Positions 34,147-43,512 of a stretch of 64,000 bases of DNA are shown one piece after another. The stretch spans positions 82,274-146,273 of the forward strand of contig JADJCR010000007.1 in NCBI GenBank assembly GCA_016703125.1. The letters are read 5' to 3'. The position numbers were made by a program, and so were the translations under genes. Positions within the stretch are counted from its first letter, which is position 1. The number at the start of each line of letters is the position of its first letter. The notes under the pieces are model-generated. The model saw nothing but the letters and a program-made list of their open reading frames with translations. It did no database searches and was not told the DNA's origin. Source of the DNA: Micrococcales bacterium. Its GTDB lineage: Bacteria > Actinomycetota > Actinomycetes > S36-B12 > UBA10799.

Positions 34147-36252
34147 GTGACTGTGCATCGGTTCCTGGCCGTGGGCGTCGTGGCAGCCGCGACCGTTCTG
34201 CCCACTTGGGCCCCAGCCGCCGCGCAGCCCCCCGGCCCCAGCCGGACAGCTCCCCGGCTCGCGACCCCCGCCAAAAAGCCGGTCAAGGGCACGTTGCGCG
34301 TGCGGATCACCGGCCTGCCGACCGGGGTGCGGCCCGCAGTCCGCGTGATCGGTCCGCGCCAGTACCGCAAGACGGTCAAACGTACCCGCACCCTGCGCAG
34401 GCTCATCCCGGGCGTCTACCGGGTGGTCACCCCCCGGGTCTCCGCGCCAGCCGGCTCAGCGATCGGACAGCCCTCGAAACGGCGGGTGCGGGTGAGGCCC
34501 GGAAGGACCGCGAAGGTCGCCGCTGCCTACGTGTGGACGGCCATCCCGACGACAATCACAGCTCCGGACACCACCGCGCCCGGCCAGGTCAGCGCCCTGA
34601 CAGCAACCGACCGCACCCCGGACAGCATCAGCCTGTTCTGGACCAACCCGCCCGATGCGGATCTGGCCGCGGTGATCGTGCGCCGGGCGAAGGGTGCCAC
34701 CGCGCCGGCCGGGACGTCCGACGGCACCGGGGTGGCGTTGGGCACGCAGACCGGGGCCACCGACACCGGCCTGGACCCCGACACCACCTACTCGTACGCG
34801 GTCTTCACCCGCGACACGACCGGCAACACCAGCGGGCCGGCCACGCTCACGGCAACCACCACCAGCCCACCGGACACCACGCCCCGGCCAGGTCAGCGCC
34901 CTTGCAGCAACCGACCGCACCCCGGACAGCATCAGCCTGTCGTGGACCAACCCCACCGACCCGGACCTGGCCGCGGTGATCGTGCGCCGGGCGAAGGGTG
35001 CCACCGCGCCGGTCGGACCGTCCGACGGCACCGGGGTGGCGCTGGGCACCCCGACCGGCCTCACCGACACCGGCCTGGACCCCGACACCACCTACTCCTA
35101 CGCGGTCTTCACCCGCGACACGACCGGCAACACCAGCGGGCCGGCCACCCTCACGGAAACCACCACCAGCGCACCCTCGGTCCACTCCGTCTTCACCTAC
35201 CCGCAGCCCGGCCAGCCCGACCCGACGATCCGCAACGAACTGGTGGGACTGCTCAGTCAGGTTCCGTCCGGGGCGCAGGTCGAGGCAGCGTTCTTCATCA
35301 TCACTCCCACCTATCCGGTGGTGGACGCGCTCATCGACGCACACGACCGGGGCGCGGCCGTGCGGGTGGTCCTCGACAGCGGCGACCGGCAAGCGGCGTC
35401 CACCAACCAGGCCATGGACGCCACCTTCCAGCGCCTCCTGGACGAACTGGGCGGGGATACCAACGCCGCCTCGTTCGCGATGCAGTGCGACCAGGCCTGC
35501 ATCTCCAAAGAGGACGACAGCATCCAGCACAACAAGTTCGTGCTGATGTCCGCCACCGGCGACCTCGACGATGTCGTCTTCGAGACAACGAGCAACATGC
35601 GGACCGGAGGGTCCGGGGACGCCACGTGGAACGCAGCGGTGGTCAGCAGTGACAACTCCGGTGTGTACGACAGCTTCCGGGCCTACTTCGACGACCTGGC
35701 ATCACGGCGGACTGTCCCCGGCAACGATTACCACGCCGTGCGCCCGCCCGCGGACCACGGGGGACTCACGCCCTTCTACTTCCCCCGCACCGACGGCACC
35801 GACACGGTTGCACAGACGCTGGGCACCATCGACTGCAGCGCCGCCCCGACCGTGGATGTCATGGCCACCCACTTCGTCCGCACGCAGGTGCGCGACCGGC
35901 TCAACCAGATGGTTCAAGCCGGCTGCGGCGTCCGGGTGATCTCGCGCCCTGACAACATCAGCCGAGCGTTGTGCGACTCGCTGGTGGCCGGCTCGGTCGA
36001 GGTGCGGATCGGGGACGAACCGTCGGATACGGCGGTGGGTATCCACGGCAAGTACCTGACCGTGACAGGCGGAGGGGACGCCCAGCACCTGGTGTGGATG
36101 GGCAGCCACAACCTGACCGACAACGCCCTGTGGCGCAACGACGAGACGTTCCTGCTGATCGACGACCAGCCGTGCACGATGCCTTCCAGACGAACTTCCA
36201 GACCATCTGGGCCGACCCGTCCATGACACCGGGCTGCAGCACGGTTCCCTGA
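34147..36252 (+). pseudogene. Secreted phospholipase D-like protein with two Fn3 domains; two frameshifts
   Basis: GTG 34147 starts a signal peptide (FLAVGVVAAATVLPTWAPAA). Next come the RVIGP module, a first Fn3 (DTTAPGQVSALTATDRTPDS), and a nearly identical second Fn3 that begins in another frame after two missing bases near 34878-34885. The PLD domain has HNKFVLMS and later HGKYLTVTG, the two HxK motifs, plus MGSHNLTDNALW. A second shift near 36170 is needed to read the true end (DAFQTNFQTIWADP, CSTVP, stop 36252). The same shift is present in the duplicated tail at 43332, so it is likely an old mutation. Activity would be hydrolysis of phosphodiesters outside the cell. Confidence 0.7.
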
Positions 36253-36285
36253 GGCACCCGCCGCCCCGGGCTCGCTGGGATGAAC

Positions 36286-36328
36286 TTGGGTAACCACGGT
36301 CAACTGGGTTGCACCTCGTTACCCAACA
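36286..36328. repeat. REP-like palindromic element, copy 4 (best consensus)
   Basis: Arms TTGGGTAAC and GTTACCCAA enclose CACGGTCAACTGGGTTGC. It sits between the ends of two convergent reading frames (PLD-like and a FG-GAP tail). Confidence 0.75.
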
Positions 36329-36348
36329 TCACCGCCCCGGCCCAGCCC

Positions 36349-36415
36349 CTACCGAACCTTCCGCCGGCGCACCCGCACGGTGTCCGTGACACCCGGGCCT
36401 TTGGGATCTAGCCCC
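36349..36415 (-). pseudogene. C-terminal fragment of the FG-GAP gene
   Basis: The minus strand reads KGPGVTDTVRVRRRKVR and a stop at 36349, matching the end of the intact gene at 43513 (KGPGVTDTVWVRRWKVR). Only about 20 codons remain. Together with the REP copy and the PLD tail it makes up a block duplicated at 43332-43590. Confidence 0.7.
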
Positions 36416-36564
36416 TGCCGATCCGCGGTCCGTTCCCGGGTCCAGCCCAGCGGCCCCTCAGGAGCCGCAGTGCGAGAGCCTCGCCAAACGTCGCCCGTTG
36501 CTGGCGCATCCTCTGCGAGCGCATGAGGTCGACCCGGGGTGCTCCTCGGCAACGGGCCTTCGCG

Positions 36565-38559
36565 TCACCGCTTCACCCGGAACCGGTACTTCGTCGCCTG
36601 CACGTCCGTCGAGCCCTTGACCACCGAAATGATCGCCCTGTAGCGAACGCCGGGCTTCACCTTGAGAACAATTCGAGGGCGGGGGGTGCTCGTCGCGAGT
36701 CGATGGTGCCCGTGCAGCAGGTCCACCCCATAACGTTGCGCGCCGTCAATCCGCTTCCACATGAGAAGTGCCCTGCGCTTCGACTTGAGTTTGACTCGAA
36801 TCCCCGAGATCGTGCGGCGAGGAGTCACCGTGGGCGGGTTTGATGGGGCGGTTCCGGGACTGGCAACCGGGGCTTTCAGGTGGGACCACACGCCTGGCTT
36901 GCCGGCATTGACGATGACCGCGGGATCGATTGGCAGGCCTCCCTTGGCAGGTGTGATCCGGTTGGGCATTGCCGAATTGATGAGATAGGAGTCCCCGTCT
37001 GCGGACAGCAGTGTGTCGTCAGCAGGGTAGTAGCGCATATGCGACCACGCGTCAGACTGGTTCGCCTGATCGATGGCCTCTTGCGAAACAGTGACCGGAC
37101 TCGGGGTGGGCTTGAGGGTCTTCCACCAGGCCAATGACACGTACAGGGGGGCGCCTCCCGCGATGCGGTACACCTCGCCGCGACCCGCGGGCGGCGGCGG
37201 GGAAGTGATGTACGTTCCTTCCGCAGGCCGGTAGTGCAGGTGTGACCAGGCCCCGGATTGTCCGGCTTGGTCGATGGCTTCCTGGGCGACGGTGGTGACC
37301 GGTGGGGCGGGGTTCATGGTGTTCCACCAGTTGAAGGAGACGTAGATCGGCGCCCCACCGGTCACGCGGTAGACCTCACCCCGGCCGCGGGTGGCGGCGG
37401 CGGAGAACTGATAAAAGGTGCCGTCCGCCGGCTTGTGACTCAGGTGTGACCAGGCCCCGGATTGTCCGGCTTGGTCGATGGCTTCCTGGGCGACGGTGGT
37501 GACCGGTGGGGCGGGGTTCATGGTCTTCCACCAGTTGAAGGAGACGTAGATCGGCGCCCCACCGGTCACGCGATAGACCTCACCCCGGCCCGCGGGTGGC
37601 GGCGGGGAACTGATGAAGGTGCCGTCCGCCGGCCGGAAGTTGAGATGGTTCAGCAGACCGCCCTGACCGGCGGAGTCGATCGCGTACTGGTCGACCTGGA
37701 TCACCGGCGGTGCCGGATTCATGGTTTTCCACCAGTTGTATGTCACGTAAATGGGCGCCCCACCGGTCACGCGGTAGACCTCACCTCGGCCCGCGGGCGG
37801 TGGTGGGGAACTGATGAAGGTGCCGTCAACAGGCTGGTTGCGCAGAGAGGCGAACTCGGCGTCGCTGAGTGCCCGCGTGGGCTGGGGGCCACCTACTCGA
37901 GACCAGTCCGAGACCCAGATCGGAGCCCCGCCCGCGATGCGATAGACGTGCCCGCCGTGGGAGACGAAGGTTCCGTCGGAGATCGGTCCCGAGCGCACGG
38001 TACCCATGCGGAAGAAGCGGGGGGCGGCGTACCCGGCCATGTTGACGTTCATCACGTGGTCGTTGACCTTGCGGGTGTACCCCCAGTTGGAGTCCACGAC
38101 CCGGAAGGTTGCGCCTCCTCGGTTCTCCACCACGATGGCGGTGTGCAGCTTGTCGCCCACGGGGTCCCATTGGATGATGTCGCCCTTGGTGGCTGCACCC
38201 ATTGAGACTTCCTGGGCGCCGGCGGCGAGGAACGCCGAGGAGTAGCCTCCGGCAGGCCACTGCGTGTGGCCCGAGGCCATCCACACGATGCAGTTCACGA
38301 AGGCCTTGCATTGGCCGTCATCGTTGTAGCCGTCGCCGAGCGGGGTTCCTCCGGTGGCCCCCGACCTGCCTGCGTCCACACAGGCCGCGGCACCCCAGCG
38401 TCCGATGTAGCGCAGAGCGGTGTCGGCGATCGAGGCGTTGTCGTAGCCGCCCACCGCCGCCGCTGACGGCGCCCTGACAACCGCGGGCAAGGCAGTCAAG
38501 AAACTGCTCACCAGGCTCACTGCCACGATCCAGACCCACCACCGCGAAGACTTCGTCAT
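36565..38559 (-). CDS. Secreted CHAP-like amidase with tandem ~65-residue repeats
   Basis: 664 residues. The start MTKSSRWWVWIVAVSLV (ATG 38559, ribosome site GGGGGAA) opens a signal peptide. A CHAP-like cysteine amidase domain follows: Cys in DGQCKAFVNCIVW, His in KLHTAIVVE, and a polar residue in VVDSNWGY. About five repeats come next, each with GRGEVYRVTGGAPIYV, WWKTMNPAPP and IDQAGQSGAWSHL; the second to fourth are nearly identical. A C-terminal basic Fn3-like domain closes it. Likely cleaves peptidoglycan cross-bridges outside the cell, with the repeats binding the wall. The repeats may be recombination-prone. Confidence 0.7.
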   Translation of the reverse strand: MTKSSRWWVWIVAVSLVSSFLTALPAVVRAPSAAAVGGYDNASIADTALRYIGRWGAAACVDAGRSGATGGTPLGDGYNDDGQCKAFVNCIVWMASGHTQWPAGGYSSAFLAAGAQEVSMGAATKGDIIQWDPVGDKLHTAIVVENRGGATFRVVDSNWGYTRKVNDHVMNVNMAGYAAPRFFRMGTVRSGPISDGTFVSHGGHVYRIAGGAPIWVSDWSRVGGPQPTRALSDAEFASLRNQPVDGTFISSPPPPAGRGEVYRVTGGAPIYVTYNWWKTMNPAPPVIQVDQYAIDSAGQGGLLNHLNFRPADGTFISSPPPPAGRGEVYRVTGGAPIYVSFNWWKTMNPAPPVTTVAQEAIDQAGQSGAWSHLSHKPADGTFYQFSAAATRGRGEVYRVTGGAPIYVSFNWWNTMNPAPPVTTVAQEAIDQAGQSGAWSHLHYRPAEGTYITSPPPPAGRGEVYRIAGGAPLYVSLAWWKTLKPTPSPVTVSQEAIDQANQSDAWSHMRYYPADDTLLSADGDSYLINSAMPNRITPAKGGLPIDPAVIVNAGKPGVWSHLKAPVASPGTAPSNPPTVTPRRTISGIRVKLKSKRRALLMWKRIDGAQRYGVDLLHGHHRLATSTPRPRIVLKVKPGVRYRAIISVVKGSTDVQATKYRFRVKR

Positions 38560-38850
38560 GAGATTCCCCCGATCTTTCAGCATCGAATCCATGAGGTGGA
38601 TGCTCGGTTCGACCCTACACCTAGATGATCAAGGTGCTTCTCTCTTGCGCACCGCACGGCCATCAAGGCCTCACATGGCCGCGTTCTGCGCCGACGGCCA
38701 CTGCCGATGCCGAAATCTGAAAACGCGGTACCCACCCATTCCCCACCGACTGGGCCTCGGTCCCCGGTTGAGAAGTGGCTGGAACTCGACGTGCTGTCAG
38801 CACTGACAACCTGGTGTGGGTCGAGTGCCACCGGCCGATGGACTTCGTCG

Positions 38851-39100
38851 TCAGCAGGCCGGTAGCCCGAGGTGACTCGTTGACTTCGTGGTCCACGTTG
38901 CCGCGACATAGGCATGACCGCCGTTCCAATCGATGCCGAACCACAGATTGGACGTGAACGTCCGGCTATCGTCGCTCGGGTCGCTGTTGTTGCCGTCTGT
39001 GATGGTCTGCCCTGTCGTCCAGCAGCGAGCGGTCATGGCCTGTCCGTATCCGAACGTGCCCAGTTTCGTCGCTGGAGTTGTTGGCCGCAGCCGAAACACG
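38851..39100 (-). pseudogene. SH3b-like domain remnant
   Basis: The minus-strand frame reads LGTFGYGQAMTARCWTTGQT and FTSNLWFGIDWNGGHAYVAA, the pattern of a bacterial SH3 domain, ending after LGLPAC at 38851. It has no start of its own. It shares a frame with a stop-interrupted extension of the gene at 39119, so it may once have been that protein's C-terminal domain. The stretch 38560-38850 beside it holds nothing I recognise. Confidence 0.45.
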
Positions 39101-39118
39101 CAGGTGCGCAGTTGGGGG

Positions 39119-40075
39119 CTACCTCAGCCGTGGAGCACGGGTTTCCCACAATGCTGGCAGAAGGTGGCGGTGGTGGAGTCGGGGTCGGGGGACGGGCGCG
39201 GTCGGCGCCGGGGCTGGCGTCGGTGTGTCGGGTGACGGCGACGGCAATGTCGCCGGGACCGGCCAGGCGATGGAGTTGCAGCGACGTAGTGTCTTTCTGA
39301 GAGCCCGACGGTCGATCGCCGCGTACTTGGCGGACCGCCGGATCTCGCGGTAGCGCTGACCGCCGAGCGTCCAGGTGCGTCGGCCAACACGTAGCGGTAT
39401 CGGCTCTTGGGACCAGATCGCTCCCGTGGGGTGGTCGGTCACTCTGTGACCGACTAGTTGACCATCGCGATAGGCGCCGCGGAAGCAGTTGGGGTGGCCG
39501 GCGCTGGGAATCCACGCGTAACGGACCGTTTGGCCTCGCCGTACGAATAGGACGCGCAGCTCGGTGCCAGGTGGGGTCGTTGTCTTCAAGTAGGTTTTGC
39601 CTCGCGGGACTGCCCCGGTCAGGGAGCCGGTCCATGCACACGCTGAGCGCCACCGGGCGGGTGTGGTGATCCGGGCGGTGTCGACGAGACGGGTGCCGGT
39701 TGTCGTCCCGGTGACGAAATCGGCCCGGTTCACCCGCCGCCACTCACCGGCAGTGCCCAGCGTGTACGCGACCTTGGGCATTCCCTTGCGCAGCCGCCAT
39801 CGCACGCTGACCGGCTCGCGCTCGAACTGCTCGAACGTGCCCTTCATCTGCACGGTCGAACCGTTCCGGCGACCCGACAGGCAGACGCGCCCTTCGAAAA
39901 ACTTGGCGTAGGCCCAGTACTTCCCGCCCCTGCGGATGACGACCATGCCGCCGGTCCACGGCCCGGGATCGCGGTCCAACCAGTAATCGACCCTGGTGCT
40001 GCCGGTCGCAGCGGCGACGGGGGTGACGACGCCGGCCAGCGCGAAGGTCAGGAAAAGGATCAGTACGCGTCGCAT
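39119..40075 (-). CDS. Secreted protein, exoprotein family A (second copy)
   Basis: 318 residues from ATG 40075. The signal peptide (MRRVLILFLTFALAGVVTP) and the first ~160 residues (TRVDYWLDRDP, GGMVVIRRGGKYWAYAKFFE) are clearly paralogous to 30222. The C-terminal part differs: IRRSAKYAAIDRRALRK, then a Pro/Thr/Ala linker and an odd basic end, perhaps shifted out of its natural frame (an alternative frame reads TATFCQHCGKPVLHG). Four bases downstream of the family B copy, so the two-gene unit is preserved. Function unknown. Confidence 0.65.
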   Translation of the reverse strand: MRRVLILFLTFALAGVVTPVAAATGSTRVDYWLDRDPGPWTGGMVVIRRGGKYWAYAKFFEGRVCLSGRRNGSTVQMKGTFEQFEREPVSVRWRLRKGMPKVAYTLGTAGEWRRVNRADFVTGTTTGTRLVDTARITTPARWRSACAWTGSLTGAVPRGKTYLKTTTPPGTELRVLFVRRGQTVRYAWIPSAGHPNCFRGAYRDGQLVGHRVTDHPTGAIWSQEPIPLRVGRRTWTLGGQRYREIRRSAKYAAIDRRALRKTLRRCNSIAWPVPATLPSPSPDTPTPAPAPTAPVPRPRLHHRHLLPALWETRAPRLR

Positions 40076-40079
40076 CGCC

Positions 40080-40621
40080 TCACCCCACCGGCGTGAAGGT
40101 GCGGCACCACTTGCCGGTGTTACCGGCCGCGTCGGGCACCAGCTGGAAGTACTTCTGCACGCTGCCGCGCCGCCAGGCAACGCCGTCCTCCGCCCGGGAC
40201 CCGGTCAAGCCGAGCACCTTGAGTCTGCCGCCGTTCCTGCGGATCGTGTAGCGCGCCGCGACGGGGTCGGGTGCCAGGCGCTGCTCCTTGCCGGTGAAGG
40301 TCTTGCCGCGCAACGTGCCCCACGAGCAGTACGTCCCGTCGCCGGGGTAATTGCCTTCATCGCGGTAGAGGCGCAGTTGCGCCCCCGAGCGCCACAATCG
40401 CAGCATCTGGTAGGTGCCACCGACGGGCTTGATCCACACCGACGCGCCCCGGGCACCCGACTGGCCACTGCCACCGCGGCGCTCACCCTGCAGCCCTCGC
40501 AGTCAGCCACGCGGACGGCGATCTCAGTGCTGCCAGCCAGGGCAGATGAGGATGTGATGCCAAGCGCCGCAGCGGCAGCCACAGTCACGAGAAGCAGACG
40601 GCGAGATCCCCCGTTGATCAT
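40080..40621 (-). pseudogene. Secreted protein, exoprotein family B: internally deleted and frameshifted copy
   Basis: ATG 40621 gives the same signal peptide as 31054 (SRRLLLVTV) and VADCEGCRVSA, then jumps straight to AVAVASRVPG. About 150 residues present in the 31054 gene are missing. One base is also missing at the join (near 40445), after which SVWIKPVGGTYQMLRLW and the normal C-terminus (VQKYFQLVPDAAGNTGKW) resume. The deletion ends share short TGA-GCCGC-type homology. Non-functional as written. Confidence 0.7.
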
Positions 40622-40755
40622 GGTCCGAGCGTATACCGCGGGATCAGAAGAGGATCAACGCTTCTGACGATCACGCCCCTCTGAGGCAAACCCGGATCAG
40701 CCGAGTTGGTCGCCAACCTGACCGCCAGTACGTCAGAACAGATGCGCTTTGTCCG

Positions 40756-41280
40756 CTACCGGCACCCGGGGTGGTTCTGATTCGAGAGGCCGCCGTTGCG
40801 CAGGCGGTGCATGTTCCGCCCATCGTGGTAGGTCTTCATCGGCGGATTCGCCCAGGCTGCCATCTGGTAGTGCTCGGGAGCAGCCTCAGGAACCGACGCG
40901 TTAACCCAGCGCTTCGTGGATATCCCCAGGGTGACGTTACTGGCGCTCGTGCCGGCCCAGCACCACGACCCCCGATTCCCTACTCGCTTGAGGACCACGG
41001 TCGGGCGGCCGTACGTCATGTCCAAGACCTCGAAGGCCATCCCTCGGGTCTTCCTCGTGGGTACCTTCAGCGCCACTCGCCCTTTGCGAACCTTCGCCGA
41101 GCGGTAGAACGGGTCGTCGCGACCGTCGGAGCGGTAGTACGCCTGGGCGTTGATCGCACTGACTGTGCAGCCCGGGCAATCGATGCTGATCGCGATGGTC
41201 GTCGTGCCGCCGGCGGTGGCCGGTACCGTCCCAAGCGTCGTGAACGCGGCGAAAGCCAGCATGGTGAGTGTGCGTCGCAT
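40756..41280 (-). CDS. Secreted protein, family B-related short form
   Basis: 174 residues. The signal peptide is MRRTLTMLAFAAFTTLGTVP. The mature N-terminus IAISIDCPGCTVSAINAQAY and the segment SAKVRKGRVALKVPTRKTRG parallel the 31054 gene (ADCNGC, RKGVARLAVPTSTTRG), as does SWCWAGTSASNVTLGI. It lacks the second half. Probably an extracellular beta-sandwich with a disulfide. Start ATG 41280 has GGGGGATTCC upstream. Function unknown. Confidence 0.65.
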   Translation of the reverse strand: MRRTLTMLAFAAFTTLGTVPATAGGTTTIAISIDCPGCTVSAINAQAYYRSDGRDDPFYRSAKVRKGRVALKVPTRKTRGMAFEVLDMTYGRPTVVLKRVGNRGSWCWAGTSASNVTLGISTKRWVNASVPEAAPEHYQMAAWANPPMKTYHDGRNMHRLRNGGLSNQNHPGCR

Positions 41281-41364
41281 GGAATCCCCCTCGAAACCGA
41301 CCTTATCGGAACCTCGACAGGTCCCACGCGCTTCGGGTCTTCAGTGCATCCCGCCGGAAGGGAC

Positions 41365-41802
41365 CTACATGTCCACTTGCCCGCACGGGCCGAACAGGGC
41401 GTTGACCCTCTTGACCACGCGCTTGGGGACGTCGATCTCAGCCTTCGGCGTCCGGAACACGTTGCAGGGGGTGATCGGCAGGTAGCCGAAACCCGTGATC
41501 CTGGTCCAGTGCCTGGATTCCTTGCGCCGCGCCACCAGATCGAGCCCGTTTGAACATGCCGTTGCGGTCCAGTTGAGGACGCCCCACTGCCGCCCCCGTG
41601 CGGTGAACTTCCACACCCCCAGGGCCTCCGGTACCCGATGACAAGGCAGGTCACCAGTCGGGTGGACAGGGATGCTCGGCGCCAACTTCCACATCTGCTG
41701 AGCCACTGCGGGTGAGGGCTCCGACAGGGCGAGGGCAGGCGTGCCGCCGAGCAAGGAAAGGCCCACTGTCGTGGTCGCGACAGCACAGCCCAGGCGCAGC
41801 AT
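41365..41802 (-). CDS. Small secreted protein of unknown function
   Basis: 145 residues with signal peptide LGCAVATTTVGLSLLGGTPA. The mature part has Cys in DLPCHRVPE, TACSNGLDLV, TPCNVFRTPK and GPCGQVDM, so two disulfides are plausible. It has no recognisable domain. It continues the minus-strand series of exoproteins, with under 100 bases to each neighbour. Confidence 0.6.
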   Translation of the reverse strand: MLRLGCAVATTTVGLSLLGGTPALALSEPSPAVAQQMWKLAPSIPVHPTGDLPCHRVPEALGVWKFTARGRQWGVLNWTATACSNGLDLVARRKESRHWTRITGFGYLPITPCNVFRTPKAEIDVPKRVVKRVNALFGPCGQVDM

Positions 41803-41882
41803 CAGATGCCCCCCGTTTAGTTGAGTTCAGTCGTGTGACAAGCGTACTGACGCACGGTGTCTGGATGCGCCGGAACCGGCGT

Positions 41883-42386
41883 CTACTTGAGTAGGGGTTT
41901 CAGGTTGCGCAGCGGCGAGTTCGCCGGACGCATCCACCGCAGGCACCGATCGAGTTGGCGTAGATCGGAGCGCCGGGCGCGGGCAGGTGTCATAGTCTCG
42001 CCGGAGACTGCCCTCCGGGGAATCCACTCGCCATTGACGTGACGCATCGGCATCCGGAAACGGATACGCTCCCCGCTACCGGACCTGTGGTAACTGAACT
42101 TGACCATGTGTGCGCTTGCCTTGTGGCCCACGTGGCACTCGCCCTCGTAGCGATCGCGGGAGAAGGCGAGTACGACGTTCCCGTGCAACCGGATTCCCAC
42201 GCGCTCGTCACCGGCCACCGCGATGCTGGCAATGTCACGGTGAACGGTGGCGACTGCCTCTGGCGATGGCAACACCGCAACCGCTGCCAGGAGGACTGCG
42301 GCCGATGCGGCTGGGCGGAACGCCTGTCTCGATACCCCGTGACCCACGGCCTCAGGATAGTTGGCACTGCTGGCGCGCGGGTCCAC
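41883..42386 (-). CDS. Small secreted protein of unknown function
   Basis: 167 residues from GTG 42386; a second GTG thirteen codons later (VGHGVSRQAF) may be the real start, as it directly precedes the signal peptide (ASAAVLLAAVAVLPSPEAVA). The mature part is basic and has a single CHVGHK Cys-His. C-terminal helix RARRSDLRQLDRCLRWM. No family recognised. Confidence 0.55.
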   Translation of the reverse strand: MDPRASSANYPEAVGHGVSRQAFRPAASAAVLLAAVAVLPSPEAVATVHRDIASIAVAGDERVGIRLHGNVVLAFSRDRYEGECHVGHKASAHMVKFSYHRSGSGERIRFRMPMRHVNGEWIPRRAVSGETMTPARARRSDLRQLDRCLRWMRPANSPLRNLKPLLK

Positions 42387-42478
42387 CCCGGCCGTGTCGA
42401 CGGCGTTACCTCACAATCCCAGGGGGTTACGCTGTGCCAGGGCCAACCGATCAACGACAGCGGGGGAGGAACGGTCAC

Positions 42479-42956
42479 ATGTCAGGTGAAGGCACAAGCC
42501 ACAGGGGGCGGCTCGCGGGGGCGATCGCAGCGTCGTCAGCAGTGGTCATCCTCGCGGCACCCGCCTCGGCGGACACCCGCACGGTCTACATGACCACCAG
42601 CGATTCCTGCGTGTACGACTGCGCCGTCGCCGTGATGCAGGTGAAGCGCAACAAGATCCGGTTCAAGATGTCGCCGGCACAAGCCAACGGAATCAGTTCA
42701 ATCGGCTGGATGCGCCGGCGCGGCGACACCGTCCGGGGCCTGGTGGGCGGCTTCGAGTGTTACCCGCCGACCAAGGAGACCAGGCAGGTTTCGGGTAGGG
42801 GTTCGCGCACTCACTTCGTCGACTTGCAGGTCACGTCGAGGGCGCAAGCACGGGCTTTCGCCAACCGCCACAGCGACTTGGGCGTCAGCCTCCCCGACTG
42901 GCCGTGGGGGGTCGCTCAAACGGTGGAAAGCCAACTACGCCAAGTTCTGCCAGTAG
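42479..42956 (+). CDS. Small secreted protein, frameshifted near the end
   Basis: ATG 42479 starts MSGEGTSHRGRLAGAIAASS with signal peptide to PASADT. The mature part begins RTVYMTTSDSCVYDCAVAVM (a CxxxC pair) and contains FECYPPTK. The G run at 42906-42911 appears one base too long; shortening it lets the protein end as GSLKRWKANYAKFCQ at a TAG (42954-42956), a convincing C-terminus with a last Cys. As written the frame runs to 43045 through non-coding sequence. Function unknown. Divergent from 41883. Confidence 0.55.
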
Positions 42957-42960
42957 CCAC

Positions 42961-43331
42961 CTACGACGGATCACCAACTGGGCCAGGCGAAGCCGAAACC
43001 ACAGAAGCCGGTGCTGTCGTGTTGTTGCCGCGCTCGCTTTCTTGAACCAGGTAGGTGGGGTGTTCGTGGGCTGTCTCAGGAGAAGATCGTCGACTGAGTA
43101 GACGGCACGGTGGGAGCGGTCGGTACGAACGACCTTCCCGTAGTAGTTGTCGGTCAGCTTCCGACCGTTGAAGCACGAATCGCCGCGCTTGCCCGAGGAG
43201 AACGCCCATGCGAGGAAGCCAACAGGACCGTAGCGCGCGGATGAGAACTTCACGGCGCGGTAACGGTCCTGACTCGGCACAAAGAAGTACCGGATGCCCT
43301 TGAAGGGACGCCCTGCTGCTGGCTTCGTGGC
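42961..43331 (-). pseudogene. C-terminal fragment of a secreted protein
   Basis: The minus strand is open from the junction at 43331 and reads RPFKGIRYFFVPSQDRYRAV, LAWAFSSGKRGDSCFNGRKL and YSVDDLLLRQPT. It has no start codon or signal peptide because its 5' part is replaced by the duplicated PLD tail. The family is unknown. The exact end is uncertain because a shift may exist near 43040. Confidence 0.45.
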
Positions 43332-43445
43332 GACGACCAGCCGTGCACGATGCCTTCCAGACGAACTTCCAGGACCATCTGGGCCGACCCGTCCATGACG
43401 CCGGGCTGCGCCCGGTTCCGGAACAAGGCGTGCCGCCGCCCCGGG
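43332..43445 (+). pseudogene. Duplicated C-terminal tail of the PLD-like gene
   Basis: Nearly identical to 36161-36275, including the same frame problem after GACGACCAGCC, plus one more G. It starts abruptly at 43332 inside the flanking fragment and leads into a REP-like element, as at the original site. Confidence 0.75.
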
Positions 43446-43459
43446 CTCCCTGGCGTGAA

Positions 43460-43500
43460 CTTGGGTAACCACGGTCAACTGAGTTGACCCTCGTTACCGG
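43460..43500. repeat. REP-like palindromic element, copy 5
   Basis: CTTGGGTAACCACGGTCAAC then TGAGTTGACCCTCGTTACCG, between the PLD tail and the end of the FG-GAP gene. Confidence 0.7.
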
Positions 43501-43512
43501 ACATCGCCGCCC

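Noticed and set aside
37052..38205. Plus-strand frames over the CHAP repeat gene with repeated SGLVDGFLGDGG
   Set aside because: The repetition is the antisense image of the real minus-strand repeats.
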